DNA of 6,388 nucleotides from contig JAOAES010000118.1 in the NCBI GenBank assembly GCA_026416655.1, positions 1 to 6,388 of the forward strand. The letters run 5' to 3'. The position numbers were made by a program, and so were the translations under genes. This stretch comes from Fimbriimonadales bacterium (lineage in GTDB: Bacteria > Armatimonadota > Fimbriimonadia > Fimbriimonadales > GBS-DC). This document shows positions 1 through 5,252 of the stretch, piece after piece; the stretch's first letter is position 1, and every line of letters starts with the position of its first letter. The notes under the pieces are model-generated. The model did not search any database, was not told the origin of the DNA, and worked only from the letters and a program-made list of their open reading frames with translations.

Positions 1-1157
1 TCCTGAATCAGCGCGTGTGTGCCGACGGCGACCATCCCGCGCCCGGAGGCGACGCGCTCACGCGCCTGCTGACGCTGCTTGTTGCTCAGCCTGCCCACCA
101 GCAGTTCGACGCTGATTCCCAACGGCTGGAACAGGCGATGCGGGTTGATGTAGTGCGGCGCCGCCAGAATCTCGGTGGGCGCCATCATCGCCGCTTGATA
201 TTGATTGTCCACCGCCGCCAGAATCGCCGCCGCCGCAACGATGGTCTTGCCCGACCCTACATCGCCCTGCAGCAGGCGGTTCATCGGATGGGGCAACTCC
301 ATGTCGCTCCAGATTTCCTGAATGACGCGCTTCTGGGCGTTTGTGAGTTCAAACGGCACGAGCCGATGAATCTGCGCGTTCAGTCGGTCGGCGTCGATGC
401 GCATGGCGATGCCGCGCTCTTGCTGGTTCTGCATCCGCTGCATCCCCACGCCTAATTGCATCAGGAAAAACTCCTCGAACACAAGGCGTCGGCGAGCGGG
501 TTCGATTTGCGATTCTTCGTCGGGGAAGTGAATCTGCTGCAACGCCTGGTGGATAGGGGGCAGTCCGACGCGCTCGCGCACACTGCGGGGCAGCACTTCG
601 GGCGCAAGGTGGGCGTATTGCACGGCGTTATAGAGAATCTGTCGCATCCGCTTCTGGCGAATGCCTTCGGTCAGCGGATAAATCGGCACGATACGGTTCA
701 CGCTCAGCAGGCTATCGGGGTCTGCGCCGTCGGGCAGGTCTTCCCATTCGGGCGTCTCCATCTGTAGTCCATAGGGGTTATCTTTCACCACGCCATACGC
801 CACGATGGTGCAGTTGCGCAGCTTGTTCAGCGTGTCCTTCATATAGGGCTGGTTGTACCACACCAGTTCCATGACGCCCGAACCGTCGTCGATATAGGCT
901 TTCGTGAGGGTCATATTGTGGCGCACTTTGACATTATCGACGGTAACGAGCTTGCCGGCGACAGTAATCGCCTCGCCGGGGCGGGCGTGGACGATTTTGC
1001 GGAAGTGGCGTCGGTCCTCATAGCGGCGCGGCAGGTGGAACAGCAAATCGCCCAGCGTGTAGATGTTCAGCTTGCTCAGCACCTGCGCCAGCTTCGGACC
1101 GACGCCTTTCAGGTACTGCACTTCGGTCTCCAGCGTGTAGCCCCGCGTCGTGGACAT
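1..1157 (-). CDS. recG: ATP-dependent DNA helicase RecG, N-terminal part (gene runs off the left edge)
   Basis: Reverse translation from the ATG at 1157-1155 gives 385 residues with no stop before the window ends. RecG is a cytoplasmic superfamily 2 double-stranded DNA translocase that regresses stalled replication forks and processes branched recombination intermediates. An RecG-type N-terminus is visible: LKGVGPKLAQVLSKLNIYTL (about 16-35), then DLLFHLPRRYEDR (37-49). The OB-fold wedge domain should cover about 60-160. Next come a Q-motif-like FELTNAQKRVIQEI (269-282), Walker A GDVGSGKT (298-305), motif Ia APTEILA (326-332) and VGTHALIQ (378-385), which normally sits just before the DExH box. 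The DExH box, second helicase lobe and C-terminal part lie outside. An in-frame TAG (the acs stop) at 1184-1182 excludes a longer protein. No clear Shine-Dalgarno site precedes the ATG. It lies 24 bp downstream of acs, so co-transcription is likely. Identification is near certain. Confidence 0.95.
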   Translation of the reverse strand, partial: MSTTRGYTLETEVQYLKGVGPKLAQVLSKLNIYTLGDLLFHLPRRYEDRRHFRKIVHARPGEAITVAGKLVTVDNVKVRHNMTLTKAYIDDGSGVMELVWYNQPYMKDTLNKLRNCTIVAYGVVKDNPYGLQMETPEWEDLPDGADPDSLLSVNRIVPIYPLTEGIRQKRMRQILYNAVQYAHLAPEVLPRSVRERVGLPPIHQALQQIHFPDEESQIEPARRRLVFEEFFLMQLGVGMQRMQNQQERGIAMRIDADRLNAQIHRLVPFELTNAQKRVIQEIWSDMELPHPMNRLLQGDVGSGKTIVAAAAILAAVDNQYQAAMMAPTEILAAPHYINPHRLFQPLGISVELLVGRLSNKQRQQARERVASGRGMVAVGTHALIQ

Positions 1158-1175
1158 GGTATACAGGAGTATACC
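1158..1175. repeat. Perfect 7-bp inverted repeat between acs and recG
   Basis: GGTATAC (1158-1164) and GTATACC (1169-1175) are perfectly complementary around a 4-nt spacer. They lie in the 24-bp gap between the acs stop and the recG ATG, and the repeat directly abuts the recG start codon. In the minus-strand transcript the loop would read UCCU. There is no U-tract, so it is not a terminator. It could be a hairpin at the recG initiation site or a dyad operator. The symmetry is seen directly; any function is inferred. Confidence 0.6.
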
Positions 1176-1181
1176 TGTTCG

Positions 1182-3137
1182 CTACTCTTCCTGCCCCTCG
1201 TACTTCTCTTTGAGAGCTTGCACGACGCTGGGGTCGGCGAGCGTGGTGGTATCGCCCAACGCGCGCCCTTCGGCGATGTCGCGCAGCAGGCGGCGCATAA
1301 TCTTGCCGCTGCGCGTCTTGGGCAGGTCGGCGGTGAAGAACACCTGGTCGGGTCGGGCGATTGCGCCGATTTTCTGGGTCACATGCCGTTTCAGCTCGTC
1401 CTTGAGGCTCTCGTCAGCGGTGTAGCCCTCTTTGATGATGACGAACGCCGCGACGCCTTGCCCCTTGATTTCGTGATGCACGCCAATCACGGCGGCTTCG
1501 GCGACGGCGGGATGATCGACCAGCGCGCTCTCCACCTCCATCGTGCTGAGGCGGTGTCCCGACACATTAATCACATCGTCCACACGCCCCAGCAGCCAGA
1601 AATAGCCGTCCTCGTCCTGTCGCGCGCCGTCGCCCGTGAAGTAGAGACCATCGTACTTGCTCCAGTAGGTCTGCACGAAGCGTTCGGGGTCGCCCCACAG
1701 CCCGCGGGTCATCGAGGGCCACGGCTTGGTAAGCACCAGATAGCCGCCGTGATGGGTGTCCACAGGCTGCCCCTTGTCATCCAGAATGGCAGGGAACACG
1801 CCTGGGAACGGCTTCGTGGCGGAGCCGGGCTTGGTGGCGATGATGCCCGGCAGGGGCGTAATCATAATCGCGCCCGTTTCGGTCTGCCACCATGTGTCCA
1901 CAATCGGGCAGCGTCCGCCGCCGATATGCTCGTGATACCACATCCACGCTTCGGGGTTAATCGGCTCGCCCACGCTGCCCAGCAGGCGCAGGCTGCTCAG
2001 GTCATGCTTTTGCGGGTACTGCTCGCCCCACTTCATAAAGGCGCGGATAGCGGTCGGCGCGGTGTAGAGAATCGTGACGCGATACTTCTCCACGATTGCC
2101 CAGAATCGGTCGCGGTCGGGATAGTCGGGCGCGCCTTCGTAAATCACGCAGGTCGCCCCGTTGGAGAGCGGTCCGTACACGATATAACTGTGCCCCGTCA
2201 CCCAGCCCACATCGGCGGTACACCAGTAGACATCCTCGTCTTTGAGGTCGAACACCCACTTGGCGGTGAGCGTGACGCCGGTCATGTAGCCGCCGGTGGT
2301 GTGCATGATGCCCTTGGGCTTGCCTGTGGAGCCGGAGGTGTAGAGCAGGTAGAGCAGGTCTTCGCTGTCCATCGGTTCGGCGGGGCAGATGAGCGGCGCG
2401 TCGCGCATCAGGTCATGCCACCACAGGTCGCGTCCCTCTTGCATATTTACCGTGTAGTCGCCGCCGATGCGCTGGTAGACGATGACTTTCTCTACCGTGC
2501 TGGTGTGGCGCAGGGCGTCGTCGGCGTTGCGTTTGAGGGGCACGATGCTACCGCGTCGCCAGCCGCCGTCGGCGGTAATCAGCACTTTTGCCTGCGCGTC
2601 GTTGATGCGGTCTGCCAACGCCTCCGCGCTGAACCCGCCGAACACCACCGAGTGCGGCGCGCCAATCCGGGCACACGCCAGCATCGCGATTATCGCCTCG
2701 GGAACCATCGGCATATAGATGCACACACGGTCGCCCTTCTGCACGCCGAGTGACTTGAGCGCATTCGCGAACTTCTGCACCTCGCGATGGAGGTCGCCGT
2801 AGGTCAGCACGCGCTCATCGCCCGGCTCGCCTTCCCAGATGAGCGCGGCTTTGTTGCGCCGCCATGTCTGCGCGTGTCGGTCGACGCAGTTGTAGCACGC
2901 ATTCAGCTTGCCCCCGATGAACCATTTCGCGTAGGGCGGCTTCCACTCCAGCACCGTATGCCACTTCTCGAACCAGTGGAGCAGCTCGTCGGCATATTTT
3001 GCCCAGAACGCTTCATAGTCCTGTGCTGCCACTTCGTAAATCGCGGGATCGTTGATATTTGCCTGTTTTACGAACGCCTCTGCAGGCGGGAATAGTCGTG
3101 TTTCCTGCAACAGTGCATCGATTGCCGTCGGTTGCAT
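1182..3137 (-). CDS. acs: Acetyl-CoA synthetase (AMP-forming acetate--CoA ligase)
   Basis: The product is 651 aa from the ATG at 3137, close to the roughly 650 aa usual for Acs. It converts acetate, ATP and CoA to acetyl-CoA, AMP and PPi in the cytoplasm. An N-terminal ACS domain (about 25-85, with WFIGGKLNACYNCVDRH at 72-88) precedes the adenylate-forming core. Motifs are the P-loop-like YTSGSTGKPKG (266-276), GWVTGHSYIVYGPL (311-324), DTWWQTETG (414-422; the tryptophan pair includes the residue that limits the acyl pocket to acetate in Salmonella Acs), YFTGD (499-503) and the hinge GRVDDVINVSGHR (517-529). The C-terminal PKTRSGKIMRR carries the catalytic lysine K612, the residue inactivated by reversible acetylation in known Acs enzymes. 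GGAGG lies 8 nt before the ATG at 3137 but only 2 nt before the in-frame ATG at 3143, so 3137 is preferred. The frame stays open up to about 3395, but that part does not resemble Acs. acs is divergent from the thioredoxin-like gene and lies upstream of recG. Confidence 0.97.
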   Translation of the reverse strand: MQPTAIDALLQETRLFPPAEAFVKQANINDPAIYEVAAQDYEAFWAKYADELLHWFEKWHTVLEWKPPYAKWFIGGKLNACYNCVDRHAQTWRRNKAALIWEGEPGDERVLTYGDLHREVQKFANALKSLGVQKGDRVCIYMPMVPEAIIAMLACARIGAPHSVVFGGFSAEALADRINDAQAKVLITADGGWRRGSIVPLKRNADDALRHTSTVEKVIVYQRIGGDYTVNMQEGRDLWWHDLMRDAPLICPAEPMDSEDLLYLLYTSGSTGKPKGIMHTTGGYMTGVTLTAKWVFDLKDEDVYWCTADVGWVTGHSYIVYGPLSNGATCVIYEGAPDYPDRDRFWAIVEKYRVTILYTAPTAIRAFMKWGEQYPQKHDLSSLRLLGSVGEPINPEAWMWYHEHIGGGRCPIVDTWWQTETGAIMITPLPGIIATKPGSATKPFPGVFPAILDDKGQPVDTHHGGYLVLTKPWPSMTRGLWGDPERFVQTYWSKYDGLYFTGDGARQDEDGYFWLLGRVDDVINVSGHRLSTMEVESALVDHPAVAEAAVIGVHHEIKGQGVAAFVIIKEGYTADESLKDELKRHVTQKIGAIARPDQVFFTADLPKTRSGKIMRRLLRDIAEGRALGDTTTLADPSVVQALKEKYEGQEE

Positions 3138-3142
3138 CGTCA

Positions 3143-3160
3143 TCGCCTCCGCATAGGCGA
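3143..3160 (-). promoter_or_regulatory. acs ribosome binding site within a small inverted repeat
   Basis: Read on the minus strand, TCGCCT, a 6-nt loop and AGGCGA form a perfect 6-bp stem (3143-3148 with 3155-3160). The acs Shine-Dalgarno sequence GGAGG (complement of 3146-3150) is split between loop and stem, 8 nt before the chosen ATG at 3137. Folding would partly mask the site. The Shine-Dalgarno sequence is clear; regulation through the hairpin is inference. Confidence 0.45.
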
Positions 3161-3213
3161 TTCGCGACGACGATACAGAGTCCTGCCTCAAGGTTTGGCG
3201 ATTACCTTTCAGG

Positions 3214-3219
3214 TACAAT
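3214..3219 (+). promoter_or_regulatory. Candidate -10 box very close to the thioredoxin-like gene start
   Basis: TACAAT ends 9 nt before the ATG at 3229, and no Shine-Dalgarno sequence lies at a normal distance. Transcription from this box would start at about 3226-3229, giving a leaderless or nearly leaderless mRNA. No good -35 is found at 16-18 bp; the nearest candidate, TTGGCG at 3195-3200, leaves only 13 bp. The call is therefore tentative. Confidence 0.35.
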
Positions 3220-3228
3220 ACCCCCACT

Positions 3229-3720
3229 ATGCGCAAGTTCTGGCTCTGCGTTGCGTTAGCGACGCTCGGAATCGGTGTGATTGCTGACCCTGCGCTGCCC
3301 CGAACGAACGCCCGCGACCTGCAGCAGCGCATCAGCCGCAACAAAGGCAAGGTGGTGATTGTCAATTTCTGGGCGACTTGGTGCGGTCCCTGCATGGAGG
3401 AACTGCCTGATCTCGCCCGATTCTATCGGAACTATCGGTCGCAAGGCGTGGAGATGATAGGCGTCTCGTTCGACGATGTGGACACCGCCGACCAGACCGT
3501 GCCGCCCGTGATACGCAAGTATCAGATACGCTATCCCATCGTGATTCTCGGGGAGAACTACGATAAGTTCGCAGACCAGTTCGACAAGGCTTGGCGTGGC
3601 GAAGTGCCTCGATTCTATCTCTACGACCGACAGGGCAAGCGCGTGAAAGCGTGGTCAGGTAAAACCGAGTACGCCACGCTGGAGAAAGAAGTGAAGGCGT
3701 TGCTGAATCCGAAGAAGTGA
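3229..3720 (+). CDS. Exported TlpA/ResA-like thiol-disulfide oxidoreductase (thioredoxin fold)
   Basis: A 163-aa protein. The N-terminus (MRKFWLCVALATLGIGVIA) is a short signal peptide: positive start, hydrophobic stretch 4-19, and a V-I-A signal peptidase I site suggesting cleavage after A19. It has no lipobox. The mature part is one thioredoxin domain. VVIVNFWATWCGPC (42-55) holds the redox motif C52-G-P-C55. MIGVSFDD (76-83) is typical of the peroxiredoxin/TlpA branch, and EVPRFYLYD (125-133) contains the cis-proline (P127) with the following strand. It probably reduces or exchanges disulfides of extracytoplasmic proteins, for example in cytochrome c maturation or cell-surface assembly, but nothing nearby fixes a partner. 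The ATG is chosen because it starts the signal peptide, although no ribosome binding site precedes it. Its stop overlaps the dapF GTG, so the two genes form an operon. The fold is certain; the exact role is open. Confidence 0.9.
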   Translation: MRKFWLCVALATLGIGVIADPALPRTNARDLQQRISRNKGKVVIVNFWATWCGPCMEELPDLARFYRNYRSQGVEMIGVSFDDVDTADQTVPPVIRKYQIRYPIVILGENYDKFADQFDKAWRGEVPRFYLYDRQGKRVKAWSGKTEYATLEKEVKALLNPKK

Positions 3721-4565
3721 AAGCGCTTCAGCTGCCCTTCTACAAAATGGAGGGCGTCGGCAACGATTTCGTGCTGATTGAGGCGGGCGCCGCGTCGGAG
3801 TTGAATCTCAGTGAGTTGGCGCAGCGACTCTGCCATCGCCCGTTCGGGGTGGGCGCGGATGGGTTGCTGGTCATCGAGCGCGGTGAGCTTGCTCCTGTGC
3901 GCATGCGGATGTTCAACCCCGATGGCACGGAGGATTTCTGCGGCAACGGGTTGCGCTGCGCAGCGCGGTTTGCCTACGAACAGGGACATGTCGGCGAGAC
4001 CGAGTTCTCTATCGAGGCTTTGGGCGGACGCATCGTGCCTGTGCAGATTCACCTGCTCGACGGCGCCGTGGAGCAGATTACGACCCAGCTCCCTCCGCCA
4101 CGCTTTCACCCGCGCGACATTCCTGCGCTGGCGGACGGCGAGGTGATCGAAGACTATCCCCTCACCGTAGCAGGGCGTTCGCTGCGCATCGCCAGTGTAA
4201 ATACGGGCACGACGCACACCGTCCTCTTCGGCGAGACGCTGCCCGACGACGCCCTGTTTCTGGAAGTCAGCCCGCGTTTGGAGACGCACCCCATGTTCCC
4301 TGAACGGACGAGCGTGCTGTGGGCGGTCGTCGTTTCTCGTCGGGAGGTTCGTGTGCGCATCTGGGAGCGCGGCGTGGGCGAGACGCTGGGCTGTGGCAGC
4401 GGCGCGGCGGCAGTCGGCGTGTTAGCCTATCGCGCGGGCTGGGTGGAACGCGCTGTGCAGGTGGTTTCGAAGGGGGGCAAGCTCACAGTCGACTATCGGG
4501 AGGACGGCATCCTGCTTACAGGCAAGGCAAGCAGGTTGTTTGAGGGGATTTTCTACCTCGAATAA
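3717..4565 (+). CDS. dapF: Diaminopimelate epimerase
   Basis: A 282-aa protein, typical DapF length. It interconverts LL- and meso-diaminopimelate without a cofactor, feeding lysine and peptidoglycan synthesis in the cytoplasm. The N-terminal FYKMEGVGNDFV (8-19) matches the family. The two active-site cysteines are C75 in FCGNGLRC (74-81) and C226 in GETLGCGSGA (221-230). FGVGADG (43-49) and FNPDG (66-70) are also present, as is ERGVGET (217-223). The GTG start at 3717 overlaps the TGA of the thioredoxin-like gene as GTGA. The next in-frame ATG lies inside the conserved N-terminus and is too late, so GTG is the real start and translational coupling is likely because no strong Shine-Dalgarno site is seen. 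Two positions that I recall as substrate-binding asparagines in E. coli DapF appear to be T165 and S199. The catalytic cysteines are intact, so I still expect an active epimerase. Confidence 0.95.
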   Translation: MKALQLPFYKMEGVGNDFVLIEAGAASELNLSELAQRLCHRPFGVGADGLLVIERGELAPVRMRMFNPDGTEDFCGNGLRCAARFAYEQGHVGETEFSIEALGGRIVPVQIHLLDGAVEQITTQLPPPRFHPRDIPALADGEVIEDYPLTVAGRSLRIASVNTGTTHTVLFGETLPDDALFLEVSPRLETHPMFPERTSVLWAVVVSRREVRVRIWERGVGETLGCGSGAAAVGVLAYRAGWVERAVQVVSKGGKLTVDYREDGILLTGKASRLFEGIFYLE

Positions 4566-4600
4566 AAAGGAGGGAAGCCCGTAAGTCGTTGCCTCCCTCC
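4564..4600 (-). terminator. Intrinsic terminator of the lipoprotein gene at the convergent junction with dapF
   Basis: Positions 4569-4578 pair with 4591-4600. On the minus-strand RNA all ten positions pair, one as G-U, around a 12-nt loop, and the stem is followed by UUUUUA (complement of 4563-4568). On the plus strand the wobble becomes an A-C mismatch and no T-tract follows. The signal therefore ends minus-strand transcription, just past the dapF stop. No separate plus-strand terminator for dapF is evident. Confidence 0.85.
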
Positions 4601-4623
4601 CTCTCGCGAGAATGAGCCGTCGC

Positions 4624-4875
4624 TTAATGACCGCCGCCGGTACCGCCCGTGGCGCCGCCCTGCTCACCGCCGCCGGTACCACCAGTACCGCCTTCAGCGG
4701 TGCCAGTCTGCCCTTCTTGACTGGGCTGAGCAGGTGGTGCTTCGCCGGATTGAGTGGGCTGTGTAGGTTGCACAGGCTGCGCTTCGCTTTGCTGCTCCTG
4801 CGAGCCGCACGCGCTCAGCGCCAGCGACGCGGTCAGCGCCAACAGCGACAGACCGAACAGAATCCACTTCTTCAT
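4624..4875 (-). CDS. Small lipoprotein with Gln/Pro-rich and Gly/Thr-rich tail, unknown function
   Basis: An 83-aa protein. It begins MKKW, followed by a hydrophobic stretch (about 4-20) and the lipobox L20-S-A-C23, so it should be lipidated at C23 and anchored in a membrane. The mature part is only about 60 residues of low complexity. Residues 24-58 are rich in Gln, Pro, Ser and Glu (QPVQPTQPTQ at 33-42), and 59-83 are mostly Gly and Thr, ending in GGTGGGH. No folded domain is recognisable. The start at 4875 is set by GAGGAGG (4881-4887) five nt upstream; an in-frame ATG at 4905 would add residues ahead of a good signal peptide and is rejected. The gene has its own promoter (4921-4949) and a terminator (4564-4600). 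It lies downstream of a small membrane protein and a pseudopilin on the same strand, which suggests a surface role. The lipoprotein call is firm; the function is unknown. Confidence 0.88.
   Translation of the reverse strand: MKKWILFGLSLLALTASLALSACGSQEQQSEAQPVQPTQPTQSGEAPPAQPSQEGQTGTAEGGTGGTGGGEQGGATGGTGGGH
4630..4680. repeat. 15-bp direct repeat in the glycine-rich tail of the lipoprotein gene
   Basis: ACCGCCGCCGGTACC occurs at 4630-4644 and again at 4666-4680, exactly 36 bp (12 codons) apart. It encodes the repeated Gly-Thr-Gly-Gly-Gly pieces of the protein tail. The identity at DNA level points to an in-frame internal duplication, and such a repeat could change length by slippage or recombination. 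Confidence 0.75.
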
Positions 4876-4877
4876 GT

Positions 4878-4912
4878 TAACCTCCTCTAAGTGTGATGTG
4901 CGCAAACTGCGC
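4878..4912 (-). promoter_or_regulatory. Leader of the lipoprotein mRNA: 5' stem-loop plus ribosome binding element
   Basis: GCGCA-GTT-TGCGC (minus strand, 4912-4900) forms a perfect 5-bp stem with a 3-nt loop, starting at or one base after the predicted transcription start (A at about 4913). It is followed by CACTTAGAGGAGGTTA (4893-4878), which holds the Shine-Dalgarno sequence five nt before the ATG. The latter element is matched at 15 of 16 positions in the pseudopilin leader. Confidence 0.6.
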
Positions 4913-4920
4913 TGGGAACA

Positions 4921-4949
4921 ATTATACCCGTCCGTTCAGGCAAATTCAA
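4921..4949 (-). promoter_or_regulatory. Sigma-70-type promoter of the lipoprotein gene
   Basis: On the minus strand, TTGAAT (-35, complement of 4944-4949) and a perfect TATAAT (-10, complement of 4921-4926) are separated by 17 bp, the optimal spacing. The predicted start is an A at about 4913, giving a leader of about 38 nt. The lipoprotein can therefore be expressed independently of the upstream genes. Confidence 0.8.
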
Positions 4950-4958
4950 GGGGCGAGG

Positions 4959-5192
4959 TTAGAAATTGGGTTGCATCATCTGTCCTCCCTGCCCAGGCTG
5001 TCCGGGTTGCCCTGGCTGTCCTCCAACAGGAGGTTGAGCGGGCGGCATGGTGGTTGGTCCTCCCGTGTTTGCAGGCGGAGGCGGCGGCGCGGGTTCAGGA
5101 CGCATAAAAACCCAGTAGCCAATACCAGCCACAATTACCAGAAGCACGATGATGATTGCCGTTGCAACAGGTTTCGGTATCTCTTGCTTCAT
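4959..5192 (-). CDS. Small single-pass membrane protein with Pro/Gly/Gln-rich tail, unknown function
   Basis: A 77-aa protein. After a short N-terminus (MKQEIPKP) there is one hydrophobic helix, about residues 9-29 (VATAIIIVLLVIVAGIGYWV and onward), then an Arg-Pro-rich turn with a run of prolines (36-40). The low-complexity tail ends in (GQP) repeats at 58-68, Q-rich residues and PNF. No signal peptidase or lipobox site is evident, so it is probably a bitopic inner-membrane protein with the tail outside; the orientation is inferred from a weakly charged N-terminus and an arginine just after the helix, which argues slightly the other way. AGGGAGGG (5198-5205) lies five nt before the ATG and confirms the start. 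It follows the pseudopilin by 60 bp on the same strand with no promoter between, so it is probably co-transcribed with it. I do not recognise a named family. Confidence 0.8.
   Translation of the reverse strand: MKQEIPKPVATAIIIVLLVIVAGIGYWVFMRPEPAPPPPPANTGGPTTMPPAQPPVGGQPGQPGQPGQGGQMMQPNF
4989..5021. repeat. GQP tripeptide repeat tract in the 77-aa membrane protein
   Basis: Residues 58-68 read GQPGQPGQPGQ, a collagen-like Gly-X-Pro spacing with Gln and Pro. Successive units use different synonymous codons (for example CCA, CCC and CCT for proline). The tract therefore looks kept at protein level rather than made by recent DNA slippage. Confidence 0.65.
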
Positions 5193-5212
5193 GAATTCCC
5201 TCCCTGAAATGA

Positions 5213-5243
5213 GAGTGCGGCGACGGAGGTCGCCGCCGCACTC
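5213..5243 (-). promoter_or_regulatory. GC-rich intercistronic hairpin between pseudopilin and 77-aa gene
   Basis: GAGTGCGGCG (5213-5222) is perfectly complementary to CGCCGCACTC (5234-5243), giving a 10-bp stem with an 11-nt loop that can fold further. On the minus strand it follows the pseudopilin stop by 9 nt and ends 7 nt before the Shine-Dalgarno sequence of the next gene. Only UCAUUUC follows, not a U-tract, so it is at best a weak terminator. An mRNA-stabilising or attenuating role is more likely. Confidence 0.6.
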
Positions 5244-5252
5244 GGAACGGTC

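Noticed and set aside
15..767. Two plus-strand open frames at the left edge
   Set aside because: They lie opposite recG, whose conserved helicase motifs fix the coding strand; the translations are Arg/His-rich antisense shadows.
918..2753. 611-codon open frame on the plus strand opposite acs and the recG start
   Set aside because: It is antisense to two well-supported genes, shows no recognisable motif, and arises from GC-rich codon bias of the real frame. It also crosses the acs-recG boundary.
3140..3154. Minus-strand minigene ATG-CGG-AGG-CGA-TGA just before acs, with three arginine codons
   Set aside because: It coincides with the acs Shine-Dalgarno sequence and has no ribosome binding site of its own, so it is most likely chance.
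3204..3214. ACCT-TTC-AGGT dyad in the divergent acs/thioredoxin-like intergenic region
   Set aside because: Four-base arms are too short to claim an operator, although the position between divergent genes is suitable.
3138..3395. Longer acs starting near 3395
   Set aside because: The extension overlaps the divergent thioredoxin-like gene, does not resemble Acs, and a Shine-Dalgarno site sits correctly for the ATG at 3137.
4603..4610. CTCGCGAG palindrome after the dapF terminator hairpin
   Set aside because: Eight bases only, no tract or partner site; expected by chance in GC-rich DNA.
4876..4905. Upstream ATG at 4905 for the lipoprotein
   Set aside because: It would put ten residues before a complete signal peptide and overlap the ribosome binding site that serves the ATG at 4875.
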